DNA from: Liolophura sinensis | Lineage: Eukaryota > Mollusca > Polyplacophora > Chitonida > Chitonidae | Direction: 5' to 3' | NCBI RefSeq assembly: GCF_032854445.1 | Contig: NC_088307.1 | Span: 15,822,017 to 15,886,016, forward strand | Length of the DNA: 64,000 nt | Shown: one piece after another, positions 36,901 through 48,900 of the stretch | Layout of the letters: each line of letters starts with the position of its first letter | Numbering within the stretch: the stretch's first letter is position 1 | The notes under the pieces: model-generated | Told to the model about the DNA's origin: nothing | Database searches by the model: none | The model's input: only the letters and a program-made list of their open reading frames with translations | Program-made: the position numbers and the translations under genes

Positions 36901-39900
36901 CAGTATAACACTCACCACATTGCCCTACATGTTCTGCTGTTTGTCAGACAGTATACCACTCACCACATTGCCGTACATGTCCTGCTGTTTGTCAGACAGT
37001 ACACCACTCACCACATTGCCGTACATGACCTGCTGTTTGTCAGACAGTATACCACTCACCACATTGCCGTAAATCACCTGCTGTTTGTTAGACAGTATAC
37101 CACTCACCACCTTTCCGTAGATCACCTGCTGTTTGTCAAACAGTATACCACTCACCACATTGCCGTAGATCACCTGCTGTTTGTCAAACAGTATACCACT
37201 CACCACATTGCCGTACATGACCTGCTGTTTGTCAGACAGTATAACACTCACCACATTGCCCTACATGTTCTGCTGTTTGTCAGACAGTATAACACTCACC
37301 ACATTGCCGTAGATCACCTGCTGTTTGTCAGACAGTATACCACTCACCACATTGCCGTACATGACCTGCTGTTTGTCAAACAGTATACCACTCACCACAT
37401 TGCCGTACATGACCTGCTGTTTGTCAGACAGTATAACACTCACCACATTGCCCTACATGTCCTGCTGTTTGTCAGACAGTATACCACTCACCACATTTCT
37501 GTACATGACCTGCTGTTTGTCAGACAGTATACCACTCACCACATTGCCGTAGATCACCTGCTGTTTGTTAGACAGTATACCACTCACCACCTTTCCGTAG
37601 ATCACCTGCTGTTTGTCAAACAGTATACCACTCACCACATTGCCGTAGATCACCTGCTGTTTGTCAAACAGTATACCACTCACCACATTGCCGTACATGA
37701 CCTGCTGTTTGTCAGACAGTATAACACTCACCACATTGCCCTACATGTTCTGCTGTTTGTCAGACAGTATACCACTCACCACATTGCCGTAGATCACCTG
37801 CTGTTTATCAAACAGTATACCACTCACCACATTGCCGTACATGACCTGCTGTTTGTCAGACAGTATACCACTCGCCACATTGCCGTAGATGTCCTGCTGT
37901 TTGTCAGACAGTATACCACTTACCACATTGCCCTACATGACCTGCTGTTTGTCAAACAGTATACCACTCACCACATTGCCGTAGATGTCCTGCTGTTTGT
38001 CAGACAGTATACCACTCACCACATTGCCGTACATGACCTGCTGTTTGTCAGACAGTATACCACTCACCACATTGCCGTAGATGTCCTGCTGTTTGTCAGA
38101 CAGTATACCACTCACCACATTGCCGTACATGACCTGCTGTTTGTCAGACAGTATACCACTCACCACATTGCCGTACATGACCTGCTGTTTGTCAGACAGT
38201 ATAACACTCACCACATTGCCGTAGATCACCTGCTGTTTGTCAAACAGTATACCACTCACCACATTGCCGTACATGACCTGCTGTTTGTCAGACAGTATAA
38301 CACTCACCACATTGCCCTACATGTTCTGCTGTTTGTCAGACAGTATACCACTCACCACATTGCCGTACATGTCCTGCTGTTTGTCAGACAGTATACCACT
38401 CACCACATTTCCGTACATGACCTGCTGTTTGTCAGACAGTATACCACTCACCACATTGCCGTAAATCACCTGCTGTTTGTTAGACAGTATACCACTCACC
38501 ACCTTTCCGTAGATCACCTGCTGTTTGTCAAACAGTATACCACTCACCACATTGCCGTAGATCACCTGCTGTTTGTCAAACAGTATACCACTCACCACAT
38601 TGCCGTACATGACCTGCTGTTTGTCAGACAGTATAACACTCACCACATTGCCCTACATGTTCTGCTGTTTGTCAGACAGTATAACACTCACCACATTGCC
38701 GTAGATCACCTGCTGTTTATCAAACAGTATACCACTCACCACATTGCCGTACATGACCTGCTGTTTGTCAGACAGTATACCACTCGCCACATTGCCGTAG
38801 ATGTCCTGCTGTTTGTCAGACAGTATACCACTCACCACATTGCCGTACATGACCTGCTGTTTGTCAAACAGTATACCACTCACCACATTGCCGTAGATGT
38901 CCTGCTGTTTGTCAGACAGTATACCACTCACCACATTGCCGTACATGACCTGCTGTTTGTCAGACAGTATACCACTCACCACATTGCCGTACATGACCTG
39001 CTGTTTGTCAGACAGTATAACACTCACCACATTGCCGTACATGACCTGCTGTTTGTCAAACAGTATACCACTCACCACATTTCCGTACATGACCTGCTGT
39101 TTGTCAGACAGTATACCAGTTACCACATTGCCGTAGATGCTGATTTACATCACTCACTTTGCCAATCCTCTTCTACATGTCTGTGTGTTTTATGGGCCAC
39201 TAATTTGAATTTCGCGTCGATGTGCAGTTTGTGACCAGAGTGTCAACCAGAAGTTGAGGGTTTCAGTGTTCAAATCTGGACAGTTGTCATAGGAGTACAT
39301 CCAACCATATTAATTTGGCTGATTTTAAGGAGACATTAAAACAAATTGAAGTGTAAAAATATTTGCATTCTTGATTGTTATTTCTGCACATCATGGTTTT
39401 TATATCATCGTTATTCTCCAGGTGTGGCCATCTTATCCCGCACAGGTTCACAAAATATTTATTTATTTATGTATTTGAGTGGGGTTTTACGCCGATATCA
39501 AGAATATTTCACTTACCGGGAGAGCCCGGGGGAAACCCACGATCATCTGGCCGACCTTTCCACGTAAGGCTGGAGAGAAAGCCAGCATGAGCTGGATTTG
39601 AACTCACAGCAACCGCATTGGTGGGAGGCTCCTGGGCCATTGCGTCTAATGTTGGTTGAAGAGAACCTGTAGCCTGCCAATATGGGAAAGTTTGTCAGTA
39701 ACTTGTCAAAGGTCGGTGGTTTTCCCTTGGCACTCTGATTTACTCCACCCATAAAACTGACCGCCATCGTATTTGCGGAAAATTCTTGAATATAGGGTTA
39801 AACAACAATCAAAACATAATAACAATGAAGTCAAGGCATCACCACGTAAATGTAAAAGGTTTCCTTTTAAGAATAGTGACGTCTAATTAATTGAAAGTAT

Positions 39901-42900
39901 CATCGCAGCTTATCTTCCCCCAAATTCCTCTTTCCATATTTCTCTTGTCAGGCTGTCGTGGGTGCATGGTCTAGTTTTGCTCTCTATGCTATAGATCTTT
40001 TATTTTATATTTAATGAATAATACTGTATGTCTGAGCGCAGGCCTTTGTAAACGTTTTCTGCTTGTTCTTTTGTTCATTGACAGACGAGAGTGTCGCCTG
40101 CGGATGTCCGGACGAGAACAAGGTAAAGTCCACAGATTTGTCGGATGAAGTCGGAACCAAAAACAGCTTCTCAATGTATGATGGCAAGTTTTTGAAAGAA
40201 AAGGTAACCCTTTGAACAGTATTTGTCTAATCGATATTTAATTGAAAATCATAATTATTGTAACATCCTCAAATGGTAAGGTTCTATGCTGACAAAACCT
40301 TCACAGAAATAAAGGATGTTATGAAAGTAACAATTTATGCCAAATGTATTTTGTCTAAATTGGGAGAAAAGGCGCTCTCTGGGTTATCTGAAAAATATTG
40401 TGTTAAATTTAACAGAAAGTCTCTTGTTTGAATGATGCAATTCTTTTATTCCTTTAAATATAGCTAAATACTCTATTACTTTAACGTAAAGCTTGTTTTA
40501 CACTATCAGTTGAATACGACAAGGTAATACGTTATGATAGCCGAATACATTCTAGCATCACTCAGACAATAGACTTCCGGTTAAAATCAACACACTATTT
40601 TTCATATGCATAACATTATGATAAATGCCAAAAAAATGTTTTGGCAATTTTTGCACGATGTTTGGCAGTGTTGCCAAGATACGTAGTGTGATGTTTTCTA
40701 ATTTTTACTCTATCTTTGGTAAATCATACGACGTAGTGTGATGTTTTCTAATTTTTACTCTATCTTTGGTAAATCATACGACAGGTGTAATCATATTTGA
40801 TAAAATCTATCTTCAAGGAAAGATATTTCACATAAAGTCACGTTAAGTCACACAAAGAGGTTGAAGTATGTTACTTCTGCTAAAGAAAACTGTCTTAGTA
40901 GAATTTTACGTGATCTCGAAACAACACAGTCAGTGGTATTTGGAAATGAGAATCAGACAAGATCATGAGAACATTACATGGATATCCACTTGTTGTTTGT
41001 TGTTTGACGTTACTAATAAATAAACAGGAAGTTGTTATCCAAGTAATCTTCTAGTATGACAGTCGATGTTACCAGAGTGCAAAGCTGTCCATGTAATCTT
41101 CTCGTATGACAGTCGACGTTACCGGAGTGCAAAGCTGTTAATGTAATCTTCTCGTATGACAGTCAGTGTTACCAGAGTACAAAGTTACCAGTGTAATCTT
41201 CTCATATGACAGTCAGTGTTACCAGAGTACAAAATTATCCATGTAATCTTCTCGTGTGACAGTCAGTGTTTCCAGAGTTCAAAGTTATCCATGTAATCAT
41301 CTCGTATAACAGTCAGTGTTACCAGAGTGCAAAGTTATCAATGTAATCTTCTCGTATGGCAGTCAGTGTTTCCAGAGTACAAATTTATCCATGTAATCTT
41401 CTCGTATGACAGTCAGTGTTACCAGAGTGCAAAGTTATCAATGTAATCTTCTCGTATGACAGTCAGTGTTTCCAGGGTACAAACCATATATCATTGGCAA
41501 GTCTTAGATCATATTACCCAGGTCACACTCTGATAAGTACATAAGTCTGATGACAACACAGCATTTTCGGTATTTCTAGAGCAATGATTAACATGACTAC
41601 ACTTCTTTTTCTGACTTAACTCCCGCCACTGTCTTAGGGTAGCTTTAAGTTATTATAACCTTGCATAAACACAGCTCTGATTGAGGTAATCTGATGTGAG
41701 ATTGGATTTCACTCGTTACGTGTGACCTTTTGCCAGTTCTCACACTGTCGTCGCTGCTCTGGTTTTTAACTAACCCGTAATTTTTTGTAAGAGGAAAATA
41801 ATGAGAAAAAATCTATTTTATTTAACCCACAACTTTTAAAGGCGGGACCGGAGTTTAAAAGTCGGGGTCCCGACTCAATTGACGAATCATAAGAGTTAGG
41901 CTTAATAATCTTGGATTATTTTTAATAAAATAAACTCTGGACCAAATAATATACTCATGGATATTCGGTAAGATTCCCACTTATCGCAGCCGTCTTCACA
42001 CGTGTATGAAAAAAATTAGGGCCTTTTTCCTAGAACGCATAGCCTATACAGCTCGCCTTAGTTCCACCCGGTCTGCCAGCAATCTGCGGATGGTCGTGGG
42101 TTACCCCCGGGCTGTGCCCGGTTTCCTCCCACCATAATGCTGACCGCCGTCGTATAAGTGAAATATTCTTGAGTACGGCGTAAAACACCAATCAAATAAA
42201 TAAATAAAATAAATTAGTTCCACCCTGTCTGGATCAAGAACATGCCTTCGAGTGTAAAGAACCTCACATTTAGCTGTTGCAGATGAAATTGAAAGAAGTC
42301 AGTTACATAAGGGCGTGCCTGCATGCTGTCATTTTTATTTTTTATTTTAATTTAATCCATACATGTGTCTTTGAAATCTGTTTATTAATAAGCTGTCTCT
42401 TTACTACTGGGAAAGGAATTCCTCGCCCATACGTGTGTACTCGTTTTTCGCTCTTTAAGTGCCTCACTGGTTCTTTATAGATCTATTTATGCTCTATTTA
42501 TTCAAGTAAAGACATACATGCACATGTAGATTTTTAAACAGATTGAAAATTGTAGACAATCAGACCCATTGTAATAGTTCCTGAATTAAAGTTGTTGTTC
42601 TCATGCTTAGACCCTAGTCAAAATATGTAGTTATAAGTGTGAGCCGTTCGTCTGTGGCTGCCATATTGGCTGATTGACGGCACACGACCTGTGATTGGCC
42701 AACTGAGGGGAAATTTCGCTCTGCCACCTTTACGGCTCTGTAGGTTGTACTCTGCATGCTGTAGCTTTTTTATGTGTATGCTCCATCGATGTGCTTTGAC
42801 GTCAACTCCTCCATCAACTATTCATATACGCTTGATGTTTTCTTGTAGTTTCTGGGAACTTGGTACGATGTTGCCAGCACACCTGAGTTAGCGGCTTCGT

Positions 42901-45900
42901 TCATGGTGGGGTTTAATTCCTTCATCTCTTACAACTACCTGGGTGTCCACGGCTCACTACAATCCACCAGGGTCATGGCTAAGTGTGTGCACCATGTCTT
43001 ATTAATAAACATGGATTTAAATTGTGGAAGAAACAAACACATCAACCCACAGACTGATAAATCTTTTCAAACATAACCTTTTACGCCTTATACACTTTTA
43101 ACTGCAATTTACTTACGTTTGAAGGCTGAAAATTTCTTTCAAAATTGAATTCTGGCGTCACGGCCTGCTTGATGTAAGGTTGGTGAGAGATAAGACGTTT
43201 TGGACACTTTTTTTCCAAATTAAATCGGCAAAAGTTTAAATGACGTGTTCTTCCAAGTTCACTCGACTAACGGAAAAGACAGCTTAAACCAGATAGACTG
43301 AAGAAACTATATCTAGGAGTACATTTGCCAATATTTTCATTGCAAATGGAACTAGATGCATTCAGATGTTTAAATTCTGAGGTGCAAGGACCATACTGCC
43401 AGTAGCGGGGGCTATGGCGTAACCTAACATTATTGTTCTTTATGTTCACATACGGCGGAAATTTTGTGAACATTGTTCAAATGATTTTTTACTCGTATTT
43501 CAACATCAAAAGATGGAGAAACGTTATTGTAACGTCAGAGTAGGGCGAACTAAACACTCACCATCGCGTTCATTAAAAATAATAGAATTCAGACATTTGA
43601 ATGCATTTTAATCTCCTTTACAAAATGTAACAAAAAATATAAAAATAAATGAAAGTATTTTCACTCATAGTTTTCAAATGCCCGCCTGATGAACATTACT
43701 TCACTTTTTAACTCTAGTTGATTTTAAGGTCGAAATACCTCAGTCCCACTGTCTGTAAAGGTCTGGTTACGGACATTGCCTGTGTTTTCTCTCTTTACCT
43801 TTTAACGAAGATCTCAGTCTGGTATAGTGGCTTTATTAAATTGGCTTTATTATATTGGCTTTATTACCTTTAAACCAGGAACGGCACGTGTCTGCCTCCA
43901 TGGTTGGCCGTCTCAGAATCAGTATGTGAGAAAGAGAAACACGGAGTTATGGAATTCAGCATCCCTCTTAAGACTTCATGGTGTAAGTAAGATGTAAATA
44001 TTGAGTACCTAAATGTTTTTTTTATTTTGTGTGTACTTATGTAGGTTAAATCATTATGTAAATGATGTCAGTTGTTCCAAAGATGCCGAGGCACGGCGTT
44101 TGAATACAAATCAGATAAATAAAACAAATAGCTAAGTGGTTATATTATTTATTAGAAATCAGTGGTGATATCATTTATTATAAGCTCTTCCGCTAATATT
44201 TTCCCTCGGCTTTGCCTCGGAAAAATATTATGGACCTCAGCCAAATATCTACCCTAATTTTCGGAATTTGATTTTTGCTGAAACTTAAATAATTTAAATG
44301 CTTACGATTGGTTAAACCTTTACGTGTCATGAAGTGAGCATTATTCATTTATTTATTTTTGAGGTTTGGTGTATGATACCATACTCGAGAATTTTTAACT
44401 TGCAAGACGTTGATTACACCACCGCCCTTAATCAGATAATTAAAAAAATATCTGACTGGAAGCTGCAGTCGGAACAGTTTCTTGCGAATGGTCGTGGCTT
44501 TCCGCCGCGCTCTGTTCAGCTTACTCCCACCATAATGCTGACCGCAGCTGTAAAGGTGATATATTCTCGAGTACGGTGTAAAACACCAATCAAACAAATC
44601 TACGACGGAATTGAGACCTGTAGCACTGACAAGAGTAGAATGTTGCGTACTAAATTAAATGCCGGTAATGAAAGTCCTATGTGGGTCGGAAGCGTCTTCC
44701 AACCCCTTACAACCAGAGAAAGTTTCCAGGAATATGATTGCTAAATACTTGGTCTTTTTCAATGTAAATTAATCTGGTAATTATCAGTGTTTTAGTGTTA
44801 AAATGATACAGCATATAAGAAATGTGAAATATGAGTGCCAACAACTTAAATGTGAAATATGAGTCCCATCAATTTAGATGTGAAATATGAGTGCCAGCAA
44901 CTTAGATGTGAAATATGAGTGCCAGCCATTCAGATGTGAAACATGAGTTCCAGCAATTCAGATGTGAAATATGAGTTCCAGTAATTTAAAATGCTGTGTA
45001 ATGAACGACCGCAAAATACAAGACAAGGTTAGATAATATATCATTTTTAACTTTTGTTGTGTGGAACACACTTAAAAGTGTTTAATTCGATATAAAATAC
45101 CGTAAGATAGTATAAAATATAGGTTTTGAAAGCATTTTAGAAAGTGTGAATCTAACATTTTGTAATGTGTTAAATGCAGAGAGTGTGGATTTAATACGTT
45201 AGAGAATGTTGACCGAACATTGAATTGCTTTCACTCCTCCTGCAATCTCAAAATGCTTCATATAACTTTTCAGTTTTAAGATTCATTGAATAGATATTCA
45301 GTATATCACATATTCATGCATTTCAGATATGTCCCGAATTATCCATATAGACGACGTAGTGGCTATAGGCGTGGGCTGTATGTACCTGAAGAGCTGTACA
45401 ACTGTGGACGAGACGAATCTGCGCGTTGCAGCGCGAAAACCCGGATGGGATGACGTGATTCAAACCCGTGTCCGCTCCATCTTGGAAGGGCTAGGACTTA
45501 ATGCCACTAACCTTGTTCCGACTGAGTTTGAAGGTACTTTTTCAATAATATTCCATGCCTCGAGATTTATTTATTTATTTGGTGTTTTACGCCGTGCTTA
45601 CGAATATTTCACTTATACCACGGCGGCCAGCATTATCGTGGGAGGAAAACGAGTATAGCCCGTGGAAACTTACAACCATCCGCAGGTTGCTGGCAGACCT
45701 TACCACGTACTGGCCGGACCATGCTTCGAGAAAAAATTTCATAAAGTACACGAATGGACGTCAAACAGTGATTTTCTTTGCATTTCATGGCCGTGGCTTA
45801 TAGCAATTTGGGTCTTCACTGTGTAGCTTTTTGTTTAAATTATTTCTGCCTCTGATGTAAAGTTTTGTGATCGAATGGAAGTGTATTACTCATGAACAAG

Positions 45901-48900
45901 GAGCAGTTCAGCGCACATTGAGTCGCCAATACAAAGGAAACTTGTAATGCATCTGTGCCACTGACGACAGAATATTGGCACTTTATCATTCAGTCGTTCA
46001 CAAAACAGGCACAAATAAGGAGATTTAAGGCTTTTTGTTAAACTTTTGTCAAGATTGAAAGTCAGTGTACAGTAAAGTGCTTGTTAACAAAACAGTTTCC
46101 GCTGACGAGTTTATTCTTGGATCAGATGTGTTCTGTATATTGCTGAAAGAAGTTTTCTGTGGTAGTCACACTAATGTCACCACTATCTCTTAACTATATC
46201 TTCGAAACGCGCAACTGAGATATATGTTTGGATTAACCACAACGTATGAACTAGCATGGCACACGATTTTAATACTTGTTTAATTCATGTGAGGGGGCCT
46301 CCGTGGCTCAGTCGGTTAGCGGGCTAGCGCAACGTAAGGACCCAGGAGCCTCTCACCAACGCGGTCGCTGTGAGTTCAAGTCCAGTTCATGCTGGCTTCC
46401 TCTCCGGTCGTAAGTGGGAAGGTGTGGCAGCAACCAGCGGATGGTCGTGGGTTTCCCCCCGGGCTCTGCCCGGTTTCCTCCCACCATAAGTGAAATATTC
46501 TTGAGTACGGCGTAAAACACCAATCAAATAAATAAATAATTCATGCGCCTAGAACATTCAGTTCTTAACGTCTTTCTGTCATTATTGAAAACTGTTGACT
46601 GCTCCTCTTTCTCAGTAGTATGTTTCGGTCAGTACCGTTTATTCTTGCTCTTGAAAAGCCCATATGGCGTAAAACTCCCAGTGGATATATCATTAGCGGG
46701 CCAATTCCCTTTCTAATTCACTGAAACCAAGGTTGCAACATTAACATTTATTAAGAGCTACGCTTGAAGATTACTATAAGGTTATTGTGGCAGAATAACT
46801 AAAAAAGAGGAACAAAAAAACAACACGTCATGTATTATTTTACGATTTCCTGGCAATATCTAATACACTCTTGTTGTTTCAGTCGATTGTTCCAGGCACA
46901 TACTGGATAAGCCAAATTCCATGGACTCCCATTCATGTGAAACAAAGAACTTCCCAGTCCACGAAAACTTTACCTTGCAAAACGTAAGGCCTGTGTGTTT
47001 TTCTGATGTCATTTCAGGTGTTAAAGCTGCGTACGAATTGCGCAGATGTATTCCTAACGTGCTGACGCGTTTTTCCCGAGCTCTGTCCGGTTTCCTCCCG
47101 TGCCTCGTAATGCTGACCGCCGTGGTATAAGTGAGGCACGAAACGCCTATTAAATACTGTTCCGTATACGGCATTTCTAAAAAACATATTGGTCCACTGG
47201 ATGACATCCAAAGGGGAGAGTGGTTAGCTACATGAACGTATAAACATTGACCGGTTTTGCTCCCATACTGCAAGAGTTAACCTGCGACAAACACCGTTCA
47301 TTTGTCATGACTACTCTGCACAGCACTATTGGTCGGGAAATTATTCAGAAAGAGTACACATATCTGCTGTTCCTTCAGGACGTTTAGGTGCGTTGTATGC
47401 ACGTACCGTATATAAAACGGCCACTTTCACTTTCTGAAGGAGGGGGGGAGGAGTAATCTGAGAATTGTACCTAAAGCTCAGCCTACAGGAGAGCTTACGA
47501 CGCAACTCAGTTGCCAACTGACAGACTCAAAGACTATATACACGCAACACCTGGAGCCAACGAACACATTCTAAAATTGAGATGGACCTACTGTCTCTGT
47601 TGAGATTACTTCTCTAATAGACTTGGGCGCCATACTTTTTACAACAAGGACGTCGAAAGCGAGGCTCGTGCTTTACGTCACCTGATTTGAGATGACTACT
47701 TTCACCGTATGTAAACAACTGTGCATGATGGCGAACGTACCGAACTGTTGAGCAGCGCGCTATTTACAGACATTCTTGGGTATTATTATCCTCAACGTCC
47801 GAGCTCAAGCTGGACCATAGCAATTTAATTATATTTACACACTTTCCACTTGAATTTGGCAGAAGAGAATTCAAAGGCGATAAAACAATAGTTATCGCGA
47901 GTTCTTCACTGTGTTCTCGTCGCTGGATGACCCAAGGCATAAACTGATACACAAGACTTTTACCATACCCAGTCGATTAGACTGCAATGACATCTCTTTT
48001 CTCACACAGAGCGTCCGCTTCGGGACCGGTAGATCCAGGATCAATCCTTGATCGAGTCACACCTAAGACTTTAAAACTTCCTCGCTTGGCGTTCAGCATG
48101 AAGGGGATAGTGCAACGACTGGTTGACCCATATCAGTATAATGGCTCGGGCGGGGCGGCTTACTTGCCTTCGGTAAGTCGTCTCAGTGAAGCAGCACTGA
48201 ATAAAAGAGCGGTGGAAATCCGTCCTGCTACAAGGAGGCACATTACACGTACATGCACCCTAAGGATTCCTTCGTCGTCATATGACTGAAAAATTGTTGA
48301 GCACGACGTTAAACCCCAAGCACTCACTCACTCTTTTCTCACATGCCGCGCGAAGAGCGGTGACCTGCTTTGCCTTTAACTCTACAGAAACGCCACCATT
48401 TTTATTGTGAATGTTTTTAATTCCTTGAGATGCAGATATTTGCTTGATTTTATACCACAGATACAGATTTAGACTCAAGGAATCTGAAAATACTTATTTG
48501 AATATCTGATACTCCTCTATCAACAATTATCCCCAAATTTTGCATTTTATATTTGCATTGACAATTTAATTGGGTCTTAGCGTCCTTGTATATCAAGCTT
48601 ACATGAGCCACAGTTGTGTACGCCAAAGAACGACACGACTCAACTGGAATCGTTACTTGTAAGTCGTTTGGTCATAGGCGACTGGGAACAACTGCGTACG
48701 GCCATTCGCGTGTGAAGCTCACGTATACAAATGTCAAGCTTTATATACGAGACGGCTGTATAGGCGCCTTTGTGAGCAGCTTTATATAGAGCCTGTTCTG
48801 TTTCTGTCTTTCCCTGGGGAGCGGGTTGTGGCAGGGTGCTTAGGCACTTAATTCTCGTCAGTGTCTACCACACCTATGCGAGTTAAATCCTGTCCTTAGA

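Noticed and set aside
35695..39234. 1179-codon open frame of 16-residue repeats
   Set aside because: The 48-bp unit is a multiple of three with no stop in this frame, so openness is automatic. The opposite strand is also open, there is no signal peptide or supported splice join, and it lies in an intron of a well-supported gene.
47408..47420. TATA-like 'gtatataaaacgg' inside lipocalin intron 13
   Set aside because: No initiator, leader donor or coding start could be tied to it; possible but unsupported internal promoter.
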